Assembly (NCBI RefSeq): GCF_009906855.1
Contig: NZ_CP047650.1
Span: 1,426,001 to 1,490,000, forward strand
Direction of reading: 5' to 3'
Source of the DNA: Xylophilus rhododendri
GTDB taxonomy: Bacteria > Pseudomonadota > Gammaproteobacteria > Burkholderiales > Burkholderiaceae_C
DNA length: 64,000 nucleotides
The notes under the pieces are model-generated. The model searched no databases, had not been told where the DNA came from, and saw only the letters and a program-made list of their open reading frames with translations. Of the stretch, positions 44,375-54,040 are shown one piece after another; within the stretch, counting starts at the first letter, position 1, and the number at the start of each line of letters is the position of its first letter. A program made the position numbers and the translations under genes.

Positions 44375-45370
44375 ATGTCTCACCCGATCGCTCCCCGCCG
44401 CCGCGCCATCGCCGCGCTGCTCTCCTGCCTGACGCTCGCCAGCGCCCCCGCCTTCGCGCAGCAGCCCTGGAAACCCACCAAGCCGATCCGCTTCATCGTC
44501 GGTTTCTCCGCCGGCGGCTCGGCCGACGCGCTGGCCCGCCTGCTGGCCATTCCCATGGCCGAGCGCCTGGGTGTGCCGGTGGTGGTGGAGAACATCGCCG
44601 GCGCCGGCGCCAACATCGCCATGGCCAACCTGGCGCACTCGGCGCCGGACGGCTACAGCATCGGCATGAGTTCGCCCGGCCCGCATGCGATCAACCCGGC
44701 CATCATGGGCAGCAAGCTGCCCTTCAAGGTGCCGCAGGACTTCACGCCGATCACCCTGCTGGTGACCCAGCCCAATGTGCTGATCGTCAACAAGGACGTG
44801 CCGGCCAACACCCCGGCCGAATTCGCCGCCTGGATGAAGGCCAGCAAGGTCGAGGTGCCCTTCGGCAGCGCCGGCATCGGCACCTCCAACCACCTGACCG
44901 GCGAACTCATCGGCCTGCGCCTGGGCGTGAAGACCACCCACATCGCCTACAAGGGCGCCTCGCAGGTGATCGCCGACCTGATGGGCGGCCACATCCCGAT
45001 GACGGTGGATGCCATCACCACCTCGGCGCCGCTGGTGCGCGAAGGCAAGGTCAAGGCCATCGCGGTGACCACCGCCCAGCGCTCGCCCCTGCTGCCCAGC
45101 GTGCCCACGCTGTCCGAGACCATCCTGCCCGGCTTCGACCTGGCGTCCTGGCAGGGCCTGTTCGCGCCGCACGAGCTGCCCGCGCCCATCCTGGCCACGC
45201 TCTACGACGCCGCCACCTTCGCCCTCAACGACCCGCGGGTGAAGGCCCAGCTGGCCGAATACGGCTCGGTGCCCGGCGGCATGCCGCCGTCACAGTTCAG
45301 CAGCTTCCTGCTGGGCGAGCTGAAGAAGTGGGGCGACATCGTGAAGGCGGCCAAGGTCACGGTGGACTGA
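44375..45370 (+). CDS. Bug/TctC-type binding protein ending the pepE operon
   Basis: A 331-residue Bug-family receptor with a signal peptide (cleavage after APAFA, residue 28) and the marks WKPTKPIRFIVGFSAGGSAD, VENIAGAGANIAMANLAHSAPDGYS and the C-terminal KKWGDIVKAAKV. The gap to the AroM-like gene is 114 bp and has no clear terminator, so it is probably the last member of the operon and delivers its substrate. No TctAB genes are nearby. Confidence 0.92.
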   Translation: MSHPIAPRRRAIAALLSCLTLASAPAFAQQPWKPTKPIRFIVGFSAGGSADALARLLAIPMAERLGVPVVVENIAGAGANIAMANLAHSAPDGYSIGMSSPGPHAINPAIMGSKLPFKVPQDFTPITLLVTQPNVLIVNKDVPANTPAEFAAWMKASKVEVPFGSAGIGTSNHLTGELIGLRLGVKTTHIAYKGASQVIADLMGGHIPMTVDAITTSAPLVREGKVKAIAVTTAQRSPLLPSVPTLSETILPGFDLASWQGLFAPHELPAPILATLYDAATFALNDPRVKAQLAEYGSVPGGMPPSQFSSFLLGELKKWGDIVKAAKVTVD

Positions 45371-45439
45371 TTCGCCACGGGCTGCACCGACATGCGCAGC
45401 CTCGAGAACAACGCGGATGATCCCCATGGAGCCCCTCAA

Positions 45440-45473
45440 CGGCTTTAAGAGGCCTCAGGGGACCTCTAAACCG
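45440..45473. promoter_or_regulatory. Imperfect inverted repeat before lacI-type gene
   Basis: CGGCTTTAAGAGG (from 45440) and CCTCTAAACCG (ending 45473) form an imperfect inverted repeat centred between the Bug stop and the LacI-type start (45553). It could be a terminator for the pepE operon or an operator. No T-tract. Confidence 0.3.
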
Positions 45474-45552
45474 ACACCGTTTCAGTTTCCCTCGCCGCAA
45501 GACACTGAACCTGACGGGCCGCCAGCTCTCGCCAGGCCGGTATAAAGCCGGG

Positions 45553-46572
45553 ATGATCCTCCGCGCCGACCGCAAGCGGGCCGCCACCCTGCGCGACGTA
45601 TCGCAGGCGGCCGGCGTGTCCACCGCCACCGTCTCCAAGTTCCTCAACGGCATCCAGCGTTTCACCGCCGAGGTGGAGGCGCGCATCGCGCAGGCGGTGG
45701 ACGAGCTCGGCTATTCGCTCAACCCGATGGCGCGCGGCATGATCACCGGGCTGAGCGGCAATGTGGGCATCGTCGTGCTGGACATCCGCAATCCGCATTT
45801 CACCAGCCTGATCAAGGGCGCCTCGCGGGTCGCCTCCGGCGCCGGGCTGAACCTGATCATCGCGGACGCCGCCGAGAGCACCCTGCCCGAGCTGCGTGTG
45901 CTGCAGTCGCTGACGCGGCGGGTCGACGGCCTGATCGTCAGCGCGCGCCTGCCCGCGCCGGTGATCGACGCCCTGCTGGCCAGCGGCACGCCGGTGGTGT
46001 TCTACGGCCGGCCGTCCGCCTACGCGGGCAGCCACAGCGTGGGCTGCGACAACGTCGATGCCGGACTGCGGCTCGGCCGCCATCTGCGCGAACTCGGCCA
46101 CCGGCGCATCTGCTACCTGGGCTTCTCCGGCGCGCGCTGGAGCCACGACCGCGCCCGGGGCCTGGCCCAGGCCTTCGAAGGCACCGACACCCGGCTGCGC
46201 ATCGTCGATGCCGCCGCGCCATCCACCGAGGAGGCAGAACGCCTCGCCGCCACCCTGCTACAGTCGCCGCGGAAGGACGACGCAATCGTGGCCTACAACG
46301 ACCTGATGGCCCTGGGCCTGCTGCTGCAGGCCAGGGCGCTGGGCGTGCGGGTGCCGCAGCAGCTGTCGGTGGCCGGTTTCGACAACATCGCCTACGGCCG
46401 CCTGGCCAGCCCCGCGCTGACCAGCGTGGACATGATGGGCGAGGCCACCGGCGAGCTGGCCATGCGCAGGCTGATCGGCGTGATCGAGGGCCGGGCCGCG
46501 GACATGGGAGACGGGCCGCTGGCCAGCCAGGTGGTGGCCAGGGAGTCCACCGCGCCGCGCCGCTCAGGGTAA
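45553..46572 (+). CDS. LacI-family regulator
   Basis: A 339-residue LacI/GalR-type regulator: HTH at about residues 10-32 (TLRDVSQAAGVSTATVSKFLNG), hinge helix near SLNPMARGM, then a periplasmic-binding-protein-like effector domain (GNVGIVVLDIRNPHFTSLIKGA; SVAGFDNIAYGRLASPALTSVD). It precedes an SMP-30-type lactonase and a TRAP receptor, and so may respond to a sugar acid (inference). Confidence 0.92.
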   Translation: MILRADRKRAATLRDVSQAAGVSTATVSKFLNGIQRFTAEVEARIAQAVDELGYSLNPMARGMITGLSGNVGIVVLDIRNPHFTSLIKGASRVASGAGLNLIIADAAESTLPELRVLQSLTRRVDGLIVSARLPAPVIDALLASGTPVVFYGRPSAYAGSHSVGCDNVDAGLRLGRHLRELGHRRICYLGFSGARWSHDRARGLAQAFEGTDTRLRIVDAAAPSTEEAERLAATLLQSPRKDDAIVAYNDLMALGLLLQARALGVRVPQQLSVAGFDNIAYGRLASPALTSVDMMGEATGELAMRRLIGVIEGRAADMGDGPLASQVVARESTAPRRSG

Positions 46573-46632
46573 ACGCCGGGCCTTCCGGTGCGCATGGCGC
46601 CTCGTATCTGGGGTACAAAAACAGCCCCGGGT

Positions 46633-46642
46633 TAAACGCTTA
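46633..46642. promoter_or_regulatory. LacI-type operator core
   Basis: TAAACGCTTA has the central-CG, mirrored TAA/TTA form of LacI/GalR-family operators (one mismatched pair). It ends six bases before the SMP-30 ATG, so a bound repressor would block initiation. The regulator encoded immediately upstream is the candidate binder. Confidence 0.5.
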
Positions 46643-46648
46643 CCTTCC

Positions 46649-47560
46649 ATGCCTGTTTCCACGAATTTCGGCGCGAGCGCGGCCGAGCTGATCCTCGACG
46701 CGCGCAACGGCACGGGGGAGAGCCCGGTCTGGCATGTCGGGGAGCAGGCGCTGTACTGGGTCGACATTCCGGGCCGTGCCATCCATCGCTGGTCCGCCGG
46801 CCAGGGCCACGCCCGCTGGGGCACCGAGGAAATGCCGGCCTGCATCGCCGCCACGGCCAGCCCGGGCCGCTGGATCGCCGGCATGGAAAGCGGCCTCTTC
46901 GAGCTGACCCTGGGCCAGGCCCCGCAGGCGGCCGCGACACCCCTGGCGGCCGTCACCCACGCCGCGCCGGCCATGCGCTTCAACGACGGCCGCTGCGACC
47001 GCCAGGGCCGCTTCTGGGCCGGCACCATGTGCCAGGACATGGCAGCGGCCCTGCCCGCAGGCGCCTGCTACCGCTATGCCGCGGGCGATGCCGCGCCGGC
47101 CCTGCGGCTCGACGGCTTCATCGTGCCCAACGGCCTGGCCTTCAGCCCGGACGGCCGCACCATGTACCTGTCGGACTCGCATCCGCGGGTGCAGTCGGTC
47201 TGGGCCTTCGACTACGACACCGACAGCGGCACGCCCTCGCGGCGCCGCCTGTTCGTCGACATGCACGCCCTGCCCGGCCGCCCCGACGGCGCCGCCATGG
47301 ATGTGGACGGCTGCTACTGGATCTGCGGCAACGACGCCGGCCTGGTGCACCGCTTCACGCCCGACGGCCGGCTGGACCGCTCGCTCGCGCTGCCGGTGAA
47401 GAAGCCCGCCATGTGCGCCTTCGGCGGCGCGGGCCTGGACACCCTCTTCGTCACCTCGATCCGGCCGGCCGGCGATCTGTCGGAGCAGCCGCTGGCCGGC
47501 GGCGTCTTCGCCCTGCGCCCCGGCGTGCAGGGCCTGCCGGAGCCGGCCTTCGGCGCCTGA
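46649..47560 (+). CDS. SMP-30/gluconolactonase family protein
   Basis: A 303-residue six-bladed propeller of the SMP-30/regucalcin family that hydrolyses sugar lactones with a divalent metal. Metal-site motifs are present: GESPVWH (Glu), [19 protein letters not shown] (Asn/Asp), [19 protein letters not shown] (Asn, Asp) and [14 protein letters not shown]. No signal peptide is seen. It sits 76 bp downstream of the LacI-type gene and 40 bp before a TRAP receptor; together they suggest uptake and use of a sugar acid or lactone. Confidence 0.92.
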   Translation: MPVSTNFGASAAELILDARNGTGESPVWHVGEQALYWVDIPGRAIHRWSAGQGHARWGTEEMPACIAATASPGRWIAGMESGLFELTLGQAPQAAATPLAAVTHAAPAMRFNDGRCDRQGRFWAGTMCQDMAAALPAGACYRYAAGDAAPALRLDGFIVPNGLAFSPDGRTMYLSDSHPRVQSVWAFDYDTDSGTPSRRRLFVDMHALPGRPDGAAMDVDGCYWICGNDAGLVHRFTPDGRLDRSLALPVKKPAMCAFGGAGLDTLFVTSIRPAGDLSEQPLAGGVFALRPGVQGLPEPAFGA

Positions 47561-47600
47561 GCCTTTCTTCACCCCCGCCAAAAAGAGAAAGAGACAAGCC

Positions 47601-48575
47601 ATGAAACCCCATCCCACCCTGCTGGCGGCCGCCCTGGCCGCCCTGCTGGCCGCACCGCTGGGTGCCGCGGCCACCGAATTCCGCTCGGCCGACATCCATC
47701 CGGACGGCTATCCCACCGTCGAAGCGGTGAAGTTCATGGGCGAGCGGCTCAAGGCCCTGTCCGGCGGCAAACACACGGTGAAGGTCTACAACAACAGCGT
47801 GCTCGGCGGCGAGAAGGACACCATCGAGCAGACCAAGCTCGGCGCGCTGGCGATGGTGCGGGTGAACGTCGGCGCGATGAACAACATCTGCCCCGAGACG
47901 CTGGTGCCCACCATGCCCTTTCTCTTCCGCTCGGTGGACCATCTGCACAAGGTGCTCGACGGCCCGGTCGGCGAGGAGATCCTGAAGGCCTGCGAGAAGG
48001 AGGGCCTGGTCGGCCTGGCCTTCTACGACAGCGGATCGCGCTCGGTCTTCACCGCCCGGCGGCCGGTGCGCACCCTGGCCGACATGAAGGGCCTGAAGGT
48101 GCGGGTGCAGCAATCCGACCTGTGGGTGAGCACCATGGAGGCCATGGGCGCCAATGCCACGCCGATGCCGCAGGGCGAGGTCTACACCGGCCTGAAGACC
48201 CGGCTGATCGACGCCGCCGAGAACAACTACCCCACCTACGAAAGCTCGCACGCCTTCGAGGTGGCCAGGTATTACAGCCGCACCGAACACTCGATGGCGC
48301 CGGAGATCCTGCTTTTTTCCAAGCGCGCCTGGGACCGCCTGTCGGCCGAGGAACAGAAGCAGGTGCGCCAGGCCGCCAGGGAGTCGGTGCCCTACATGCG
48401 CAAGCTCTGGGCCGAGCGCGAGATCAAGTCCTATGAGATCGCCAAGGCCGGCGGCGCCGAGTTCATCGACGTGGACAAGAAGCCCTTCCAGGCGGCCATG
48501 CAACCTGTCTACGACAAGTTCATCACCGACGCCAGGCTCAAGGACCTGGTCCGGCGCGCGCAGGAAACACCCTGA
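47601..48575 (+). CDS. TRAP transporter substrate-binding protein (DctP type)
   Basis: A 324-residue DctP-family periplasmic receptor. The signal peptide ends at about residue 24 ([11 protein letters not shown]). Family motifs are [19 protein letters not shown], the [12 protein letters not shown] segment whose Arg normally contacts a carboxylate, and [15 protein letters not shown] systems need two membrane subunits (DctQ and DctM) which are absent on both sides; the next gene is on the opposite strand. The gene is coupled to the SMP-30 gene and LacI regulator, so sugar-acid binding is likely. Confidence 0.93.
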   Translation: MKPHPTLLAAALAALLAAPLGAAATEFRSADIHPDGYPTVEAVKFMGERLKALSGGKHTVKVYNNSVLGGEKDTIEQTKLGALAMVRVNVGAMNNICPETLVPTMPFLFRSVDHLHKVLDGPVGEEILKACEKEGLVGLAFYDSGSRSVFTARRPVRTLADMKGLKVRVQQSDLWVSTMEAMGANATPMPQGEVYTGLKTRLIDAAENNYPTYESSHAFEVARYYSRTEHSMAPEILLFSKRAWDRLSAEEQKQVRQAARESVPYMRKLWAEREIKSYEIAKAGGAEFIDVDKKPFQAAMQPVYDKFITDARLKDLVRRAQETP

Positions 48576-48591
48576 GCGCGCCGGGCCAGCC

Positions 48592-50187
48592 TCAGTAGCC
48601 CACCGCCATGCCGTCGCGCCGCTGGTCGGAGCCTGCCACGTAGGCGGGCGCGGCGGGGTCGCAGCCGTCGATGCGGCGGATCAGCTGGGCGCTGCCGAAA
48701 TCCAGGCTGTCGGCACCCGCCACCTGCGGATCGTGGCCGAGCTGGCGCAGGCCTTCGACCACCTCGGCCGGCATGGCCCGCTCCAGCGTGACGGCGCCGC
48801 TGTCGTCGATGCGCCAGCGCGGCGCGTCGCTGCAGGCCTGCGGGTTCAGGTCTTCCACCGACTCGCGCAGCGTCATCTGCAGATGGCCCTGGGCCTGCAT
48901 GTTGCCGCCCATCACGCCGAAGGCCATGTGCGGCTGGCCGCCCCGCATCATGAAGGCCGGGATGATGCTGTGCATCGGCCGCTTGCCGCCCGCCACCTGG
49001 TTGGGATGGCCCGGCGTGGTGACGAAACCCATGCCCCGGTTGTGCAGCGCGATGCCGGTGCCCGGCACCACCACGCCCGAGCCGAAGCCCTTGAAGTTGG
49101 ACTGGATGAAGCTGACCATGCGGCCCTGCGCATCGGCCGCGCACAGGTAGACGGTGCCGCCGCTGGGCGGCTGGCCGGGCTGGTACTGGCCGGCACGGTC
49201 GGCGCGAATGCCCTGCGCCCGTTCGCGCAGATAGGCCGGGTCCAGCAGCTGGGCCGGTTGCAGCCGCATGTGGGCCGGGTCGGCCACATGGGCGTACAGG
49301 TCGGAGAAGGCCATGCGCATGGCCTCGATCTCCAGGTGCACCCGCTCGGCCGAGCCGGCACGGGTCTCGCGGTAGGGCAGGTGCTCCAGCAGGCCCAGCG
49401 CGATCAGCGCCGCCAGGCCCTGGCCGTTGGGCGGAATCTCGTGCACCGTGCGGTCGCCGAAAGCGGTGGAGATCGGCTGCACCCAGTCCGTGCGGTGGGC
49501 CGCCAGGTCGGCCATGGAAAGCGCCGCGCCATGCTCGGCCGCGAAGCCGGTGATGGCCTGCGCCAGCCGACCGCCGTAGAAGGACTGGGTGCGGCTGCGG
49601 GCGATGTCTTCCAGGGTGTCGGCCTGATCGGGAAAGCGCCAGATCTCGCCGGCCGTCGGCGCACGGCCCTTGGGCATGAAGGCGTCGAAACCGGGCTTGC
49701 CGCCCAGGTCCACCACCGCCTGCGCCCACTGGCGTGCGATCACCGGGCTGACCGGAAAGCCGTCGCGTGCATGGCGGATGGCATGGGCGAACAGGTCCTC
49801 GAAAGGCAGCGCGCCAAAGCGCTCCGACAGCGCCAGCCAGGCGGCCACGCCGCCGGGCACGGTGACCGTGTCCCAGCCGTTGCGCGGCATCTGGTGCAGG
49901 TGGGCGAAACGCTCCGGCGTCCAGGCCGCGGGTGCGCGGCCGGAGGCGTTGAGGCCGTGCAGTGCATCGCCGTCCCAGACCAGCGCGAAGGCATCGCCGC
50001 CGATGCCGTTCATGGTGGGCTCGACGACGGTGAGGGTGATGGCCGCGGCCAGCGCCGCATCGATCGCATTGCCGCCGCGGGCGAAGGCGGCGGCGCCGGC
50101 CTGCGCGGCCAGCGGCTGCGAGCAGGACACCACATTGCGTGCCAGCACCGGCTGGCGGCCGGCGGGATAAGGGAGATTCCACTGCAT
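48592..50187 (-). CDS. Gamma-glutamyltransferase family hydrolase
   Basis: A 531-residue Ntn-hydrolase of the gamma-glutamyltransferase family. The precursor-cleavage site is GGTVYLCAAD with the new N-terminal nucleophile Thr345; FKGFGSGVVVPGTGIALHN and the GGQPHMAFGVMGGNMQ segment are family marks. No signal peptide is visible (start MQWNLPYPAGRQP), while E. coli Ggt is periplasmic, so a cytoplasmic acylase-like role is possible. The upstream Bug gene (24 bp) is on the same strand and probably co-transcribed. AGGA lies upstream of ATG 50187. Confidence 0.92.
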   Translation of the reverse strand: MQWNLPYPAGRQPVLARNVVSCSQPLAAQAGAAAFARGGNAIDAALAAAITLTVVEPTMNGIGGDAFALVWDGDALHGLNASGRAPAAWTPERFAHLHQMPRNGWDTVTVPGGVAAWLALSERFGALPFEDLFAHAIRHARDGFPVSPVIARQWAQAVVDLGGKPGFDAFMPKGRAPTAGEIWRFPDQADTLEDIARSRTQSFYGGRLAQAITGFAAEHGAALSMADLAAHRTDWVQPISTAFGDRTVHEIPPNGQGLAALIALGLLEHLPYRETRAGSAERVHLEIEAMRMAFSDLYAHVADPAHMRLQPAQLLDPAYLRERAQGIRADRAGQYQPGQPPSGGTVYLCAADAQGRMVSFIQSNFKGFGSGVVVPGTGIALHNRGMGFVTTPGHPNQVAGGKRPMHSIIPAFMMRGGQPHMAFGVMGGNMQAQGHLQMTLRESVEDLNPQACSDAPRWRIDDSGAVTLERAMPAEVVEGLRQLGHDPQVAGADSLDFGSAQLIRRIDGCDPAAPAYVAGSDQRRDGMAVGY

Positions 50188-50210
50188 CGAAGAAACCGTT
50201 CCTGTGGGGA

Positions 50211-51211
50211 TCAGATGGAGACGTTGGCGGCCTTGATCACCTTGCCCCAACGCGCGTAGTCCTGGGTGGCCACGCTGGCCAGGCGGGCGGCGTCGCCGGG
50301 GGTGACGACAAAGCCCTTCTGCACCAGGCTGTCAATTGTGGCCGGTTCCTGCAGCACCTCGATGGCGGCCTTGGCCAGCACCGCGACCGCATCCGGCGGC
50401 GTGCCCTTGGGGCATACAGGCCGAACCAGTTGTCGATGTCGTAACCAGCGATGCCGCTCTGGCTCACCGTGGGCAGGTCCGGCACCGCCGGCACCGGCCG
50501 CGAGGCGGCCACCGCCAGGGCACGCACCTTGCCGGCCTTCACCAGCGGCGTGGCGGCGGCCACGCTGTCGAACATGAAGGACACCGCGCCGCTGATCAGG
50601 TCCGGATAGGCCAGCGAACTGCCCTTGTAGGCCACGTGCGTGGCCTTCAGGCCGGTCTGCTGCAGCAGCAGCTCGGACTCCAGGTGCGACAGCGTGCCCA
50701 CGCCCTGCGAGGCGAAGTTGAGGTCGCCGTTCCTGGCCTTGGCCCAGGCCAGGAACTCGGCCATGTTCTTCGCCGGCACCTCGCTGTTGACGATCAGCAT
50801 GTGCGGCGCGGTGGCCAGCAGCGCGATCGGCACGAAGTCGCGCGCCAGGTCGGACTTGGGGCTGGCATAGAGATAGCTGGCGATGGCCTGGCTGGTCACG
50901 CCGCTCAGCAGCAGGTTGTAGCCATCGGCCGGCAGGCGCGCGGCGATGTCCATGCCCAGCGTGCTGCCGGCGCCGGGGCGGTTGTCCACCACCACCGACT
51001 GGCCCAGCCGGTCGGCCATCTTCTGGCCGAGAAGGCGAGCCAGGATGTCGGTGGCGCCGGCCGGCGGATAGCCGATCACGATCTTCACCGTGTGGGCGGG
51101 ATAGCCCTGTGCGAAGGCCGGAATTGCGGTGCTGGCGAGTAGCGGCGCGGCCAGGCCGGCCAGGGCCTGGCGGCGGTTCAAGAAGGTGGCGATGCGGGCG
51201 GAGGTGGGCAT
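50211..51211 (-). pseudogene. Bug/TctC-type binding protein with single-base frameshift
   Basis: A Bug-family gene whose reading frame breaks once. From ATG 51211 the protein starts MPTSARIATFLNRRQALAG (a twin-arginine-like leader, then AFAQGYP) and runs through VVVDNRPGAGSTLGMD to NWFGLYAP. The family continuation KGTPPDAVAVLAKAAIEVL up to KWG-like 'RWGKVIKAAN' is intact but in another frame. Adding one C (minus strand) to the four-base run at 50409-50412 restores one 333-residue ORF. The gene is upstream of the gamma-glutamyltransferase on the same strand. Real decay and homopolymer error cannot be told apart here. Confidence 0.85.
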
Positions 51212-51414
51212 GGGCGGTCGGTGGCGCGAAGGCCTGCGGTGGAGTGGGATGACCACGTCCGGGACGCAAGAAGCAAGCCATCAGGCCCGCGGCGAGGTCG
51301 GGCCGTGCCGGTTGTCCTGCGGGCGAACCACGAGTCATTTACCTGGGCACCCATGAAAAAATCGCATCGGCTTTACTGCCTGTCCAACACCACTACAACA
51401 GAGACGATCACGCC

Positions 51415-51864
51415 ATGGCTCTCAAGAAACTCCTCCTGTCCGCAGCGGCCGCCGCCCTTTTCGCCGGCTGCGCCGCCCAGCCGGGCCTGCCCGGTCCGGG
51501 CACCCAGGCCGAGGTGGCCGCGGCCGCCGAGAAGCTGCGTGTGGCCATGGTCGACCCGACCGGCCCGGCCCTGTCGGAGCTGGTCGCCGACGACCTCAGC
51601 TACGGCCACTCCGGCGGCAAGGTGGACACCAAGGCGAGCTACATCGCCGACCTGCTCAGCGGCGCCTCCGACTTCCTCAACATCACCATCAGCGAGCAGA
51701 CCGTGAAGGTGGTCGATGCCAACACCGCCATCGTGCGTCACACCCTCACCGGCGACACCATCGATGGCGGCAAGCCGGGCAAGGTCGCGCTCAAGGTGCT
51801 GGGCGTGTGGCAGCGGCAAAACGGGCAGTGGAAGCTGCTGGCGCGGCAGGCCGTGCGCGTCTGA
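51415..51864 (+). CDS. NTF2-like (DUF4440) lipoprotein
   Basis: A 149-residue protein. Residues 1-19 form a leader ending in a lipobox (LFAGC), so it should be lipid-anchored. The mature part folds as an NTF2-like/SnoaL domain: EKLRVAMVDPTGPALSELVADDLSYGHSGG is the typical DUF4440 opening and GVWQRQNGQWKLLARQAV the typical closing strand. The function is unknown; related proteins are steroid-isomerase-like or simply binding proteins. No catalytic residues can be assigned. Confidence 0.88.
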   Translation: MALKKLLLSAAAAALFAGCAAQPGLPGPGTQAEVAAAAEKLRVAMVDPTGPALSELVADDLSYGHSGGKVDTKASYIADLLSGASDFLNITISEQTVKVVDANTAIVRHTLTGDTIDGGKPGKVALKVLGVWQRQNGQWKLLARQAVRV

Positions 51865-51955
51865 GCAGAGCGCAGGGCGGGGGCAATACGCGGCGGCAAG
51901 ACACCGTCGCGCCCTCTGCCTAGACTGGCGGCATTCCCACTCCGAGGCTTTTGCC

Positions 51956-53110
51956 ATGGCCGACAAGATCCCCGCAAGCGCCCTGCAGCTCCATTCGCTG
52001 GTCAAGCCTGATGGCGAGCTGGAAGTCAGGCTCGCCGAGTTGCCGGTGCCCTCGCCCCGCGACCATGAGGTGCTGGTGCGTGTGCAGGCCGCGCCGCTCA
52101 ATCCCTCGGACCTGGGCCTGCTCTTCGGCGCGGCCGACCTGGGCACCGCCCGCTACGGCGGCACCGCCGACCGGCCGGTGCTGAACGCACAGGTGCCCGA
52201 AACCGCCATGAAATCCATGCAGGGACGCCTGGGCCAGTCGCTGCCGGTGGGCAACGAAGGCGCGGGGCTGGTGGTGCGGGCGGGCGCCTCCGCGGCGGCG
52301 CAGGCCCTGCTCGGCAAGACCGTCGCCCTGCTGGGCGGCGCCATGTATGCCCAGTACCGCTGCGTGGCGGCCGAAACCTGCCTGGTGCTGCCCGAAGGGG
52401 CGAGCGCGGCCGACGGCGCCTCGGCCTTCGTCAACCCGCTCACCGCGCTCGCCATGGTGGAGAACATGCGGCGCGACGGCCACCGGGCGCTGGTGCATAC
52501 GGCGGCGGCGTCCAACCTCGGCCAGATGCTGCACCGCATCTGCCGCCAGGACGGCGTCGCGCTGGTGAACATCGTGCGCAGGCCCGAGCAGGCCGCGCTG
52601 CTGCGTGGGCTGGGCGCGCAATACGTCTGCGACATGAGCGCGCCGGATTTCGAGTCGGCGCTGACAGACGCCCTGGCCGCCACCGGCGCCACCATCGCCT
52701 TCGACGCCACCGGCGGCGGCCGGCTGGCCGGCCGCATCCTGGGCTGCATGGAGGCCGCGCTGTCGAGGACGGCCGTCGAATACAGCCGATACGGCTCGAC
52801 CACCCACAAGCAGGTCTTTCTGTACGGCCGGCTCGATGCGGCGCCCATCGAGTTCGCCAACACCTTCGGCATGGCCTGGGACATCGGCGGCTGGCTGGTC
52901 TTTCCCTATCTGCAGAAGATCGGCGCGGAGGCCACGCAGGCCCTCAAGCAGCGTGTCGCGGCCGAACTGAAGACCACCTTCGCCAGCCATTACGCGGCGG
53001 AGATATCGCTGGCCGACATGCTGCGGCCCGATGCGGTGGCGGCCTATGCCGCCCGCACCACAGGCAACAAATACCTGGTGAATCCGGACCGGGGCATGGC
53101 CCGGTCCTGA
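51956..53110 (+). CDS. Zinc-independent MDR alcohol dehydrogenase-like protein
   Basis: A 384-residue medium-chain dehydrogenase/reductase. The GroES-like N-terminal half (VRLAELPVPSPRDHEVLVRVQAAPLNPSDLG) and a nucleotide-binding half (HTAAASNLGQMLHRICRQDG) are visible. The usual catalytic zinc Cys/His are not present. The insert with ARYGGTADRPVLNAQVPE is longer than in simple quinone reductases. Cofactor and substrate are not clear. ATG 51956 is the only sensible start. It converges with yebC. Confidence 0.85.
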   Translation: MADKIPASALQLHSLVKPDGELEVRLAELPVPSPRDHEVLVRVQAAPLNPSDLGLLFGAADLGTARYGGTADRPVLNAQVPETAMKSMQGRLGQSLPVGNEGAGLVVRAGASAAAQALLGKTVALLGGAMYAQYRCVAAETCLVLPEGASAADGASAFVNPLTALAMVENMRRDGHRALVHTAAASNLGQMLHRICRQDGVALVNIVRRPEQAALLRGLGAQYVCDMSAPDFESALTDALAATGATIAFDATGGGRLAGRILGCMEAALSRTAVEYSRYGSTTHKQVFLYGRLDAAPIEFANTFGMAWDIGGWLVFPYLQKIGAEATQALKQRVAAELKTTFASHYAAEISLADMLRPDAVAAYAARTTGNKYLVNPDRGMARS

Positions 53111-53116
53111 GGGCTT

Positions 53117-53845
53117 CTAGCCGGCCAGCCCCACGTACATGTTCTGCACATCGTCGTGGGCATCGATGGCGGCCAGGAAGGCTTCCACCTCCTCCAGCTC
53201 CGCGGCGCTCAGGCTCGCCGGATCGATCGGGTTCTTCGGCTTGTAGCCCAGCTTGGCCGACAGCACGGTGAAGCCCTGGGCCGGCAGCGCGCGGCTGACC
53301 AGGTCGAGGTCGGTCGCATCGGTGATGAAGAGGGTGCTGGCGGCATCGCCGTCCTCCTCGGCCTCGCGCTGCTCGAAGTCCTGCGCGCCCGCCTCGATGG
53401 CGGCCAGCTCGGGGTCGGCGTCAGGGGTGGCCGGCTCGGCCACGATCATGCCGACATGGTCGAAGTCCCAGGAGACCGAACCCGCCGTGCCCAGCTGGCC
53501 CTTGCGGAACAGCACCCGCATCTCCGGAGCGGTGCGGTTGAGGTTGTCGGTCAGGCATTCGACCAGCACGGCCACGCGGTGCGGCGCGAAGCCCTCGTAC
53601 ATCACGTGTTCGAAGTGGACCGCCTCGCCGGTCAGGCCGGCGCCTTTCTTGATGGCGCGCTCCAGCGTCTCCTTGGGCATGGAGACCTTGCGGGCCTGCT
53701 CCAGCACCAGGCGCAGCCGCGAGTTGCCGGCCGGGTCGGCGCCGGCACGCGCGGCCACCATGATTTCCTTGGCCAGCTTGCCGAAGATGCGGCCCTTGGC
53801 ATCGGCGACCAGCGCCTTGCCCTTCGATTTCCATTGCGCGCCCAT
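53117..53845 (-). CDS. yebC: YebC/PmpR-family regulator
   Basis: A 242-residue YebC/PmpR-family protein: the start [28 protein letters not shown], then [20 protein letters not shown] and [19 protein letters not shown] are family marks. Family members act as DNA-binding regulators or, as recent work on YebC suggests, as helpers of translation at difficult sequences. AAGGA ten bases upstream supports ATG 53845; an upstream in-frame ATG is less likely. The divergent chemoreceptor starts 195 bp away. Confidence 0.92.
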   Translation of the reverse strand: MGAQWKSKGKALVADAKGRIFGKLAKEIMVAARAGADPAGNSRLRLVLEQARKVSMPKETLERAIKKGAGLTGEAVHFEHVMYEGFAPHRVAVLVECLTDNLNRTAPEMRVLFRKGQLGTAGSVSWDFDHVGMIVAEPATPDADPELAAIEAGAQDFEQREAEEDGDAASTLFITDATDLDLVSRALPAQGFTVLSAKLGYKPKNPIDPASLSAAELEEVEAFLAAIDAHDDVQNMYVGLAG

Positions 53846-54040
53846 GTGCGGAGTTTCCTTGTTTCGATTCGGCTCGGACCGGGGATTTTCCACGCATTCA
53901 GGCGACCCGCCCCTTCCTTCGATGCGCTAACGCAATCGCCCCGGCCGAGGAACGATGGAAAACCCGTGTGTGCCGATGCGCCACAAGGCCGATGGAGCGC
54001 GACCGCTTCGGTTTCAATCGGAAACATCACTGGAGCGCGC

